From contig CAVZBF010000004.1 of the NCBI GenBank assembly GCA_963773465.1, forward strand, positions 1,860,001 through 1,924,000: DNA of 64,000 bases, read 5' to 3'. A program made the translations under genes and the position numbers. The stretch's first letter is position 1. Each line of letters begins with the position of its first letter. Below are positions 45,567-55,018 of the stretch, piece by piece. This stretch comes from VBAS01 sp963773465. Its GTDB lineage: Bacteria > Bacteroidota > Bacteroidia > Chitinophagales > Chitinophagaceae. The notes under the pieces were generated by a model. The model saw only the letters and a list, made by a program, of their open reading frames with translations, did no database searches and was not told the origin of the DNA.

Positions 45567-45976
45567 TATAAAATATGATCTACTTCAGCGGCATTGTTAG
45601 TTAGCAGCAATACCGAATCCATTAATGCAAGGATCGAATGATCGACCAATTGATGAAAAGCCATCACCTGGTTTGCCTGCATATCAACATCTCCGTCGGG
45701 AGTTGTCACTCTTATAATTCCTTCCAGAACCTGTAGGGTGAAGATGCCATCAACCAGGTTGTTTTTTAAAACGGCTTTTGCATGCAGGCATGTCACCACC
45801 ATTGTTACCCTGTCCGTCTTAAATACCGTAATACCATTGCGATCATTTTTTTGCCACGCTTCTTCCGATTTTAACTGGCGTATAAATTCAGGAATATTTA
45901 TAAATACATAGGGAGCATCTAATACACGGTCACCTTCGGGCCGGTTTTGTGTCGCTTCATTTCTTTTGTTTTCCAT
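45566..45976 (-). CDS. Small cupin-like protein
   Basis: 136 aa. The region KNDRNGITVFKTDRVTMVVTCLHAKAVLKNNLVDGIFTLQVLEG and MQANQVMAFHQLVDHSILALMDSVLLLT looks like a small cupin barrel without a clear metal triad. Its stop overlaps the MidA-like methyltransferase start, so both are made from one mRNA. Function unknown. Confidence 0.6.
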   Translation of the reverse strand: MENKRNEATQNRPEGDRVLDAPYVFINIPEFIRQLKSEEAWQKNDRNGITVFKTDRVTMVVTCLHAKAVLKNNLVDGIFTLQVLEGIIRVTTPDGDVDMQANQVMAFHQLVDHSILALMDSVLLLTNNAAEVDHIL

Positions 45977-46123
45977 ATTTCTTTTATGAAAGTGTATACA
46001 AGAACCATACTATAAACGCAAGGGTGTATGTATTTAATTTTAAAATGGTAAATGGTGAAATCTTTACCCAAAATGATGAACCGGACTGGGTAATTATGAT
46101 TGCGCCATGTAAAAGAAACCCAT

Positions 46124-49100
46124 TTACAGCTTTATAAATTTCAAATAAACAGACGCCCCGGATTTTCTTCGCAATACAACGATAAATGGACCGGCAGGTA
46201 AATCGGAAACATTGAGCGTTATTGATCTGAGGTTATTAATTTCTACTGCTGCAATTTGCTTTTTCCCATCAAATGAGTACAAATTAAGTATTTGCCATTT
46301 ATCAGAAAGCTTAAGACTGTCAATAAACAAAGTAGTTGTTACAGGATTTGGAAAATATTTGATACCATAATTATTCCCGGAAATTGGATTTAATCCTGTA
46401 ACAGCATTAACTGTGAATTGCATTATATTGCTCGTAACAGTTCTGATAGTAACGCATGGTTCTCCACTTGTCATAATACACCTGAGTTTGTTACCGGTTA
46501 AAGTTGGGGAATAATTGATCGAAGCCGATGTAGCTCCGGATATGTTCTGCCAGGTGTGGGTATTGGTACTGTCTTGCCATTGGTAAGTTGGTCCGGCACC
46601 ACCGTTTGTGATAGATGAACTAATAGTTGTGCTTTGTCCTGTTGTAACTGTACTGTTGCCACTGATGGTAATAGTTGGAGTAACGTTATTGTTTACTGTT
46701 ACTGTAATAATGTTACTTGTATCGGTCGGGGTGGTCACACAATTAGAATTACTTGTCATTATTACCTGCACCTGGCTTGTCGCTGTAAATGCACTTGTGT
46801 AGCCCTGAAAGTTACTACCAACATTTACTCCATTTACCTGCCATTGATATGATGGTGCAGTACCTCCGTTAACGGCCAATGCGCTAAAACCAACAAGACC
46901 TCCCGAACAAACAGATGTCGCGGATGATGTAATAGTTACAGAAGCTGCAGCTGGAGTATTTACCGCCATTGTAATTATATTGCTCGTAACCGGAGAAAGA
47001 TTGCCACAGCTTGTAGCAGTCGCGGTCATAATGACTTTTACCTGGGCGCTATTGGTAAGAGTGCTTGTTGTAAATGTATTGCTGTTCGTACCCGCATTTA
47101 CTCCATTTACCTGCCATTGATAAGAAGGTGAAGCACCTCCATTGACTGGGGTGGCTGTGAACGTCACTGAAGTACCGGTACAAATTGTTGTAGCAGGTGT
47201 TGAAATGGTCACAGAAGGTGGCAGACCATTTACTGTCATCGTAATTATATTACTTGTTACTGTATTTGGATTTGAACATGCGTTGAATACCATTGCTTTT
47301 ACCTGTGCTCCATTCGAAAGACTATTGGTCGTGAATACCTGGGACGTTTGGCCCTGTACAAGTACGTTGTTTATATGCCATGAATAAGATGTTGCCGGGG
47401 TTATAGGAGTACCTGTGGCCGTAAATGATACGATATCGCCGGCGCATATCGTGGTAATGGGAGTAGCAATTGCAACGGTGGGTGCAACATTTGAATATGT
47501 CTTTAATTCAAAACTGCTGCTGTATAGATTACCATCCACAATACAGCGATAGAGATATCCATTCCAACTGAAAGGAATGCTGTTAATGGTAAGTATTGAA
47601 GTTTGTGTTCCGCCAAAAGAAGCATTATCAGAAATATTGACAAAACCACTTCCTGAATTTTGCTGCCATTGGTAAGTTGTCCCTGTTAGATCCGATGCCC
47701 TTTGTTGCGTGGTACCGGCACATATATAACCCGAGGAAAAAGGCACGGGCTGACCCATCCAGTTTCGGAAAATAGAGGTCATTCCATCGGCGGCGCTGCT
47801 GGTTACAATATCTATCTTTCCATCTAAATCAAAATCTCCTGTATTAACATATTGCGGCATTGAGGTATTGTAGATCTCGGTAATATTGACAATACTATCG
47901 TTGATGACAGAGCCCGGTACCGATCTATTTCTTATAAGCCTGAAGTAGCGTAACCAATCATTGCCGATAAATATATCCGGCTTGTTATCACCACTCAAAT
48001 TTGACACACCCGAATGCCAACCGGTATAAGGAACCAGGGTAACAATCACGGGTGCAAAACTAATATTACCACTACTTGTTGTGTTTCGGAAAATGCAAAG
48101 GTTCTGATCATTAAATATTAAAACATCAAGCTTACCATCATTATCATAATCCGCGATGGTGATAGCAGTTGAACTGACTGCGCTTCCGGGTACTTCCGTG
48201 TTCACTGCTGCATCAAACGATATAGAACCGGACGAACCTGCATTTCGAAATAAGCTAAAGCTTGAGTTGCCGATGCCTGTATAGTTATAACTAACAACAT
48301 CTTTTTTTCCATCATTGTTAAGATCTCCGACTGCCAGTCGTCGAGTAGTGTTACCGGCACCAACGGCATAGTTTATTGGTTGACCAAAAGAAACATAACC
48401 GGGAACACTGGTGTTTCTAACTATTGTTATTCCTCCGCTGCATAAAACAATATCATTTTTTCCATCATTGTCCAGGTCGGAAAGTAGTTTCTCAAGATTA
48501 CCTCCATTGATTGGCGGCAGCAAGACCGGGTTAGCAAAACTAATAGAGCCGGGAGTGCTCGTATTCCTTAATACACTAAGATTAGAGCCGAGAGTGGATG
48601 CAAGAATATCAGGTTTGCTGTCGCCATCCACATCATTGACATCAAACATCCCGTCTGAAAAATTATTTATAGCAATGAGTGCCATTCTTTGACCAAATGA
48701 AATATTATTTCCAACAGTGTTATTTCTAAATAGGAGAATGGAATCATACGGCCCTTGACGCCCAATAACGGTAGCAAGATCAGGTTTTCCATCTCCATCA
48801 AGATCTTTACCAATTACATATTTGCCAACACTAGCAGGTCCATGCATTATATTAAAAACATTACGGAAAGAATTGCCGGTGAAGTTTGAGCTATCGGCAA
48901 ATGTTACCCCAAAGGGTTTAAAGGATTGCCCCAGCAAATTATTTGTTTTGTTTAAGATAGTGAAAGGCTCGAAGGTGGCACCCGCAGGCACAGTGCAAAC
49001 GATCTGAGTGGGCGATGAAGAAGTAATGGAAGCTTTGACGGCCCCAAAATAAATTGTATTATCAGTTACTGCTGGCCCAAAATTATTTCCGGTTATTGTT

Positions 49101-50728
49101 ACAGTTGTACCTATCGGGCCCGAAGCAGGACTAAACCCGGTGATAGTGGGTGGCCCTGATAAAGACGGTGCAAAATAAGTAAAGCCCGGAAGCGAATATC
49201 CACCAAAAGGATTATTTACCGATACACTACCGGATGAACCATTACCGACGGTAAGAGTGATCTTTGTGTTGGATACAATTGTATATGAAGCAGCCGGTAC
49301 ACCTCCGATCGTTACTCCTGTTACACCGGTAAAATTTGTACCGTTGATAGTAACGAAAGTGCCTGTGCTGCCGGTTACCGGTGAAAAGGAAGTTATAGTT
49401 GGAAGATTAGGCACTGAAAAGTATTGGTATTTTTTTAATGTATCTGATAAAGCTCCGGATGTAACAATTAAAACAATACTATCTACCGGGCTAAATACAT
49501 TATGGGTATATGTTGTATTATAAGCTGTACTTATAAGATTGTTATTTACATACCATTTGAATTGGTAACCTGGTTTTGAATAATTCCAAAGCTTTACAAC
49601 ATTATTAGTGTAAGAATTAGTTGTATCAATTTTAAAAAATGCTTTGGGAAAAGGAGTACCTCCTCCGTTTGTGCTTAGCTCTAAAAAATCCTGTGCACCA
49701 CCACACCACAATTGATTTTCATTCCGCACCTGCATGTCATAGTGAGAATAATAGAAATACTCAAAACTATTGTTCCTTGGCAAGGGTTGCCATACTTTGC
49801 CGGAATCGGTGGTTTTATAAGTGGTAAAAAGCCCGCCGGTTGCAAACCCGGTACTATCATTCACAAATTTCATTTTGAAACATCCAAAAGGAGATGCTTC
49901 TGCATGATTCTTTTGTACCCAATTGGTGCCGCCGTTTGAAGTATAATATACTCTCAGGCTGTCGCCATTATTACTTCTGATATTCAGCCAGCCTTTGTTG
50001 GCCGTAAGAAATGTTGAATAAAAAATTGTAGCACCTGTTGCAGCTCCTGGTAGTGTCAATGCTTGCCATGAATTTCCCGCGTTGGTAGTTTTTAAAAGCT
50101 TGCTTGCATAGTATTCATTAGAAAATGTGACCAGGTTATTATTATCGACTGCTTCTATGTGATTAAAAAAACTATTGGGATCCGTACGAATAACTGACCA
50201 ACTGAATCCTTTATTGGTTGTTTTCAAAATCCTGTCGGCATCGATAGCATACCCGGTATTGTTGTTTTCGGGAAATACCATGTCTGTTACGCCGGTGCTG
50301 AGGTAGTTGGGACTGAATTGAGAATGATATACCAGCAGGTAACTTAAACCGCCATTTGTTGAATATAATATGGCAGGCACTAATCCATAATCTCCGTAAG
50401 CGATGATGGTATCCTGGCTAAAAGCTTTAACTCCTCTTATGTCAAAGCCAAACGTAAGATTGACATAATATCCATTATAATTTACGTTTCCAAGGGTAAT
50501 AAATCTTTTGGTGAAAGTTCTTCCGCTATCAGCTGTAAAACCTATAAAAGCCGGTCCGTTGTCAGATGATGCGATATATCCATGCGAAGCAGAATAGAAA
50601 CTGATCTTTCGAATTATCCTGTAGTCGCCACCGGGATCCACATAGATCTGTCGCATTTGCGCAGTCGACAATAAAAAAATAAACAGGCAAAAGCAGGACA
50701 AAAAAAATATTTTGATTCCCTTAAGCAT
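46124..50728 (-). CDS. Giant secreted protein: YCF48-like, IPT/TIG, FG-GAP and Ig-like repeats with type A T9SS domain
   Basis: 1534 aa. Signal peptide (about 1-23). N-terminal ~350 residues are repeated WSxxTTNxGxSW units of the YCF48/sialidase-propeller kind. Two IPT/TIG domains with TITSFSPVTGSTGTFVTINGTNF-type starts (about 445-610) follow, then FG-GAP/VCBS repeats with DxDGDGKPD calcium-binding loops (about 640-990). Several Ig-like units with TTICxGxxVxFTATxxxGGxxPSYQWQVNG are next (about 1110-1440). The final ~75 residues (GIKYFPNPVTTTLFIDSL...LPAGPFIVVLRRK) are a type A sorting domain. Secreted to the surface by T9SS; likely adhesive or lectin-like, no enzyme motif seen. Confidence 0.93.
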   Translation of the reverse strand: MLKGIKIFFLSCFCLFIFLLSTAQMRQIYVDPGGDYRIIRKISFYSASHGYIASSDNGPAFIGFTADSGRTFTKRFITLGNVNYNGYYVNLTFGFDIRGVKAFSQDTIIAYGDYGLVPAILYSTNGGLSYLLVYHSQFSPNYLSTGVTDMVFPENNNTGYAIDADRILKTTNKGFSWSVIRTDPNSFFNHIEAVDNNNLVTFSNEYYASKLLKTTNAGNSWQALTLPGAATGATIFYSTFLTANKGWLNIRSNNGDSLRVYYTSNGGTNWVQKNHAEASPFGCFKMKFVNDSTGFATGGLFTTYKTTDSGKVWQPLPRNNSFEYFYYSHYDMQVRNENQLWCGGAQDFLELSTNGGGTPFPKAFFKIDTTNSYTNNVVKLWNYSKPGYQFKWYVNNNLISTAYNTTYTHNVFSPVDSIVLIVTSGALSDTLKKYQYFSVPNLPTITSFSPVTGSTGTFVTINGTNFTGVTGVTIGGVPAASYTIVSNTKITLTVGNGSSGSVSVNNPFGGYSLPGFTYFAPSLSGPPTITGFSPASGPIGTTVTITGNNFGPAVTDNTIYFGAVKASITSSSPTQIVCTVPAGATFEPFTILNKTNNLLGQSFKPFGVTFADSSNFTGNSFRNVFNIMHGPASVGKYVIGKDLDGDGKPDLATVIGRQGPYDSILLFRNNTVGNNISFGQRMALIAINNFSDGMFDVNDVDGDSKPDILASTLGSNLSVLRNTSTPGSISFANPVLLPPINGGNLEKLLSDLDNDGKNDIVLCSGGITIVRNTSVPGYVSFGQPINYAVGAGNTTRRLAVGDLNNDGKKDVVSYNYTGIGNSSFSLFRNAGSSGSISFDAAVNTEVPGSAVSSTAITIADYDNDGKLDVLIFNDQNLCIFRNTTSSGNISFAPVIVTLVPYTGWHSGVSNLSGDNKPDIFIGNDWLRYFRLIRNRSVPGSVINDSIVNITEIYNTSMPQYVNTGDFDLDGKIDIVTSSAADGMTSIFRNWMGQPVPFSSGYICAGTTQQRASDLTGTTYQWQQNSGSGFVNISDNASFGGTQTSILTINSIPFSWNGYLYRCIVDGNLYSSSFELKTYSNVAPTVAIATPITTICAGDIVSFTATGTPITPATSYSWHINNVLVQGQTSQVFTTNSLSNGAQVKAMVFNACSNPNTVTSNIITMTVNGLPPSVTISTPATTICTGTSVTFTATPVNGGASPSYQWQVNGVNAGTNSNTFTTSTLTNSAQVKVIMTATATSCGNLSPVTSNIITMAVNTPAAASVTITSSATSVCSGGLVGFSALAVNGGTAPSYQWQVNGVNVGSNFQGYTSAFTATSQVQVIMTSNSNCVTTPTDTSNIITVTVNNNVTPTITISGNSTVTTGQSTTISSSITNGGAGPTYQWQDSTNTHTWQNISGATSASINYSPTLTGNKLRCIMTSGEPCVTIRTVTSNIMQFTVNAVTGLNPISGNNYGIKYFPNPVTTTLFIDSLKLSDKWQILNLYSFDGKKQIAAVEINNLRSITLNVSDLPAGPFIVVLRRKSGASVYLKFIKL

Positions 50729-50915
50729 TTAATGGTTATTGATCAGCTCAAATTTAGGTGAAATCAGCTTGCAAAAGAATAGCTTATCAATGAGTTCCGG
50801 TGAACCGATTATTCGAAGCTGTTATCGTAAATATCCTAATCAAGTGCCCGAAAGGCCTTACTTTTTTCATCAACATTTTTTCTAATTGAACTCAGGCGCT
50901 GTTATTAGCGAAAAC

Positions 50916-51365
50916 TCAAACTCCAAATTGCTTCAGGTGATGATCGAGATGTTTCCAGGTAGCCTTGCTCCAATTCTCTTTCGTGAGCTTTCCAAATACC
51001 GGGTGCTGTTCACCGGCGATATTTTCATTGCTGAATTTATTTAATAGTTCAAGCACTGCTGATTTTTCTTTCTCAAATTCTCTTTCACTACCCGTCATTA
51101 TAAATGTTGGATCCGTAGGCAAGCCTTGCTTATAAGGTTTTTCATCCCACAACTTGCTTTTAAACATGGGACCAATTAATCGTAACAAAAAACTTCCTTT
51201 GGGTTGGTGTGTGCCAAATGCAATGAGTATCGGCATTTGTATATGTGCGAGCATTTGTGACACATTCATTTTACCCCATAGTTGTTTTGTATGCGGGGTG
51301 AGTTTATTGATGCGTTCAATGATCTCCTGCTTAACAGCGGGATCAAACAGGTTCTTTACTTCCAT
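50916..51365 (-). CDS. DUF1569 protein (DinB-like fold)
   Basis: 149 aa. LWGKMNVSQMLAHIQMPILIAFGTHQPK and HPVFGKLTKENWSKATWKHLDHHLKQFGV, with three conserved His, identify DUF1569, which is a four-helix DinB-like family. Cytoplasmic, function unknown. It follows the 150-aa proline-rich protein gene after 9 bp on the same strand, so they are one unit. Confidence 0.93.
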   Translation of the reverse strand: MEVKNLFDPAVKQEIIERINKLTPHTKQLWGKMNVSQMLAHIQMPILIAFGTHQPKGSFLLRLIGPMFKSKLWDEKPYKQGLPTDPTFIMTGSEREFEKEKSAVLELLNKFSNENIAGEQHPVFGKLTKENWSKATWKHLDHHLKQFGV

Positions 51366-51374
51366 GATAACTGC

Positions 51375-51827
51375 TTAAAGTTTTTGCTCGTAATAAGGAA
51401 TGTCATCGTGACTTGTTGAATCTTTTTGATACCAATACGCTTGTGTAACTATATGCCCGTCTTTTGTTTTTAGTAAACGGCCAAAGATAGCATTGGTAGG
51501 ATTGAATGCAAGGTTGGTGACGCCGATCGAAAATGTTTCCGGTGGTGGAGGAGAGGGAGGTAAAGGTTGAGGCTGAGGTTGAGTCCCGATAGCTATCGGG
51601 AGAGGTTCAGTGGCTCCTTCTGTTGGCGGTGCAGGTTTTGGTGGTGCTGCCGGTGTTGGTGGCGGTGCAGCTTTTGGTGGTGGAGAAGGCACGACGACAA
51701 CTTCGAAACTATTATACTCCAATAGATCTTTAAGAAAAGCAACTCTTTCTTTAGAAGCATTCTTTTCAACGATGGCGCATTTTATTCCACCCAGTTCTTC
51801 AAATTCGTGATTTTTATTGATAGCCAT
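51375..51827 (-). CDS. Hypothetical protein with proline-rich middle containing a translated repeat
   Basis: 150 aa. The ends (MAINKNHEFEELGGIKCAIVEKN, LAFNPTNAIFGRLLKTKDGHIVTQAYWYQKD) look folded. The middle (about 46-105) is a Pro/Ala/Gln run in which residues 76-81 (LPIAIG) are encoded by the 16-bp palindrome CCCGATAGCTATCGGG (51585-51600). I recognise no family. DUF1569 follows 9 bp downstream. Confidence 0.65.
   Translation of the reverse strand: MAINKNHEFEELGGIKCAIVEKNASKERVAFLKDLLEYNSFEVVVVPSPPPKAAPPPTPAAPPKPAPPTEGATEPLPIAIGTQPQPQPLPPSPPPPETFSIGVTNLAFNPTNAIFGRLLKTKDGHIVTQAYWYQKDSTSHDDIPYYEQKL
51585..51600. repeat. Third exact CCCGATAGCTATCGGG palindrome, inside a coding sequence
   Basis: Identical to 4369-4384 and 30752-30767. 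Here it lies within an ORF and is translated, which shows that it can insert or arise inside coding DNA if it keeps frame. Confidence 0.8.
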
Positions 51828-51840
51828 TTTTTATTATAAG

Positions 51841-51923
51841 TTTTACCGCAAAGGCGCTAAGTGAAGCAAAGCCCGCCATGAAAGTCTTATAATGCTTTGC
51901 GAATTCTTTACGTCTTTGCGGTT
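51841..51923. repeat. Long imperfect inverted repeat with ACCGCAAAGG and CTTTGCGG ends after nuoN
   Basis: Ends TTTTACCGCAAAGG (51840-51853) and CTTTGCGGTTAAA (51914-51926) pair, and inner GAAGCAAAGC and GCTTTGCGAATTC also pair. This is an 80-bp hairpin, similar in style to the element at 28440-28591. It ends at the stop codon of nuoN, so it may also serve as a terminator for the nuo operon. Confidence 0.6.
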
Positions 51924-51926
51924 AAA

Positions 51927-53334
51927 TTATTTTATAAGCGAATAAATATAATTATACGCTCCGCTTGCCAAACCTGTAATAATAATACCTGCCACACAAA
52001 TGACCATTGCCAGTTTTGGTGACCAGCCTGCTTTTACATTTTCAATCGGGTTATCATTTGCATCCATGAACATCGCTTTAATTATTCTTAAATAATAATA
52101 CAACGAGATAACCATGTTCAATGCTGCAATACTGATAAGCAAATAATTTCCTTTGCCTGCACCTGCAAGCAATAAAAAGAATTTACCAAAGAACCCTGCT
52201 GTTGGCGGAATGCCTCCCAATGAAAACAAAGCAATTGCCAATACCCAGCTCAAACCAGGATTTGTTTTGTAAAAACCTTTATAATCATCCACATTTTCCC
52301 TTCCTGTTACAGCACTTACTAAACCGATAACTCCAAAAGCAGCCAGGTTAGAGAAAATATAGATCAGCTACAAAATAAATAACTGACGTACTGCCTTCTG
52401 CTGATTGACCTGTGATACCGATCAATATAAATCCCACTTGTGCAATGGAAGAAAATGCAAGGAAGCGTTTCATATTCTGTTGCCGCAATGCAAACAGGTT
52501 ACCGATGATCATGGTGAGCACAGAAATTAGGAAAAGCATGTTGTACCAGCTCTCACTCAAGGTTGCAAACACATTGTACAAAACAGAGACAAGTACAAAC
52601 AATATTGCGCCTTTTGAAATAACCGATAAATAAGAAGTAACTGCAACGGGTGAACCTTCATATACATCTGCGGTCCATAAATGAAAAGGAACGGCGGAGA
52701 TTTTAAATCCAAATCCGGCAATCAGTAAGATGAATGAAAATATCTGCAGTGGATCGCCGGTTAAATGAGCAGGTAATTCTGTAAGACTTAATGTGCCGGT
52801 GCTGCCATATAACATGGAAATACCAAACAACAACAATCCTGAGGAAAAAGCGGAAGAGATGATCATTTTAAATGCAGCTTCCGAGGAACGTTTTTTCTCC
52901 AGATCAAAATTGGCAAGCGCCGCCAATGGAATCGTGGAAAGTTCAAGTGCCAGGTAAAACATCAACAGGTTATTGCTGCTGATCATAAAGAACATGCCAA
53001 GCAGTGTTGATAACAACAGCATATAAAATTCCGTCACATGTTTATGTTCTTTTAGCCAGGTATATGATTGAAGCGATATGATCAGCGTTCCTAAGTTCAA
53101 TAAGTTTTTTTCGAACGTAAACAACTGCGTGGTGCGAAACATATCACCAAATAAAATCCCTGATTGCTGAAACAAGAAACCGGAAATAAGATTGAGGGTA
53201 AGCAGGATATTTACAAAGTTGATAAGGGTTTCATTCTTCGTTTCTTTGTTACTCAATTTTACAAATAACAAGACGAAGATGATAAAGGTTATCACCAGTT
53301 CCTGTTTCATCAATATGAGAAAATCGTTCACCAT
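51927..53334 (-). CDS. nuoN: NADH-quinone oxidoreductase subunit N (one-base frame break)
   Basis: About 469 codons. The antiporter-like subunit spans some fourteen membrane helices; FYLALELSTIPLAALANFDLEKKRSSEAAFK and FHLWTADVYEGSPVAVTSYLSVISK carry the conserved Glu and Lys of the proton channel. The frame breaks near 52367 in GATCTATATTTTC; one extra base separates YFVADL from YIFSNLAAFGVIGLVS. The span 1408 nt (3n+1) agrees. The last gene of the nuo operon. Proton pumping subunit of the inner membrane. Confidence 0.9.
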
Positions 53335-53370
53335 TGATCCAATTAAGAATGAATAATTAAAAATTAATGA

Positions 53371-54870
53371 TTATCTCCCGGTCATGGCCCCCATTTTTTG
53401 CATTATCATTTCTGTTCCCGGATTGATCAGATCATTTAACAGGAACGGAACTATACCAATTATAACAATTCCAAAAATCAATAAACCAGCAGCTACTCTT
53501 TCATTCCAACTTGCATCGCCAAGCGATAAGTGTTCGTTGTTTACAATTGGTCCCATGATCGCTTTGCCAGTTGCTCTTAAAATATAAACTGCTGTAACCA
53601 CAATGGAAGCACAGGCAATAATAGTTGCGATCCGATAAAATGCATCTGCATTTTCCCATGAGCCCATGAACACCGTCATCTCTGCAACAAACCCGCTAAA
53701 GCCCGGTAATCCGAGTGAACACAAACCCGCAATTACAAATACGGTTGAAATAAATGGCATCATTTTCATCAATCCTCCCAGTTGTGCCACTTGTCTTGTA
53801 TGTGTTCGGTCATAGATCATTCCGATAACGGCGAAGAAAAGAGCTGTCATCAATCCATGAGAAACCATTTGCATCACGGCACCATTGATTGCTGTTTTTG
53901 TCAGCATGCCGATACCCAGTAAAACAAATCCGCAATGGCTTACGGAAGAATATGCATTGATATATTTCAGATCGGTCTGCATCATAGTAGCGAATGCGCC
54001 ATATAAAATAGCAATGCATGCCAGCACAATAATAATTGTAGAATATTCATGTGCTGCATCGGGCATTAAATAAGTGGCCACACGCAAACATCCATAACCA
54101 CCAAGTTTCATAGAGATGCCTGCAAGAAACATGGATGCGGCTGTCGGTGCAGATGAATGACCATCGGGCACCCAGGTATGAAAAGGAAATAACGCAGTAA
54201 AAATTCCAAAGCCAATAAATGCAAATGGGAAAAACAATTTTTGTACTTCAACCGGAATATTCATGTTGGCGATCTGGACAAGATCAAAACTATGTGCACC
54301 ATTTACATCAGTATTAAAATAGATGCCTGCCAGCCCCACAAACACCAAAGCAGAACCACCCATCAGCATCAAGGCAAGTTTCATGGCGCTGTATTCTTTT
54401 TTACCGCTTCCCCAGATACCGATGAGTAAGAATTTCGGTATTACTGCAACTTCAAGAAAGAAGAAAAGAGTGAACAGATCAAGTGAAATAAAAAATCCAT
54501 AAGCGCCAAGACTTAAAAATATAAGCAGGAAGAAAAATTCTTTGTTTAATCGTTCCATTTTCCATGAAACCAATACACCGGCCATTACAACAAATGCAGT
54601 GAGCAAGATCATGGCAATGGAAATGCCATCAACTCCAACATGATAATTAATATTCAGCGGAGCGAACCATGTGTAATTATCTTCAAACAAAAAATTTGCT
54701 CTATTACCGTTGGCTCTCGCCTGCCGGTAGAAACAAAATAAAACAAAACAAAGGATCAATTGTGCAGCGGAGCCGATCAATGCAACTGTTCTTACTTGTT
54801 TTAATCCTTTCACAAGCAATAGAACCAATGCAGTCAGTAATGGAACAAGTATCAGTAATGAAAGATTCAT
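53371..54870 (-). CDS. nuoM: NADH-quinone oxidoreductase subunit M
   Basis: 499 aa, intact. Fourteen membrane helices including LEVAVIPKFLLIGIWGSGKKEYSAMKLALM (Glu-Lys pair) and FPFHTWVPDGHSSAPTAASMFLAGISMKLGGYG, the marks of the Mrp-type antiporter family. Located between nuoL (upstream, 147 bp) and nuoN (36 bp downstream). Pumps protons in the membrane arm of complex I. Confidence 0.95.
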   Translation of the reverse strand: MNLSLLILVPLLTALVLLLVKGLKQVRTVALIGSAAQLILCFVLFCFYRQARANGNRANFLFEDNYTWFAPLNINYHVGVDGISIAMILLTAFVVMAGVLVSWKMERLNKEFFFLLIFLSLGAYGFFISLDLFTLFFFLEVAVIPKFLLIGIWGSGKKEYSAMKLALMLMGGSALVFVGLAGIYFNTDVNGAHSFDLVQIANMNIPVEVQKLFFPFAFIGFGIFTALFPFHTWVPDGHSSAPTAASMFLAGISMKLGGYGCLRVATYLMPDAAHEYSTIIIVLACIAILYGAFATMMQTDLKYINAYSSVSHCGFVLLGIGMLTKTAINGAVMQMVSHGLMTALFFAVIGMIYDRTHTRQVAQLGGLMKMMPFISTVFVIAGLCSLGLPGFSGFVAEMTVFMGSWENADAFYRIATIIACASIVVTAVYILRATGKAIMGPIVNNEHLSLGDASWNERVAAGLLIFGIVIIGIVPFLLNDLINPGTEMIMQKMGAMTGR

Positions 54871-55018
54871 ATTTATTTTATCAACTTAAGTAATTCTATT
54901 CAACGTCCCTGTGCACATTACATCCTGTTCCTACAATTGCTATTGCAGTTCATAATTATGTTAACATCTAATTCATCAATATTCATCATTTACAACATCG
55001 AATTTACTTAATTGATTA

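Noticed and set aside
46600..47450. Tandem DNA similarity inside the giant FG-GAP/Ig protein gene
   Set aside because: It is explained by the Ig-like protein repeats with PSYQWQVNG; no separate element needed.
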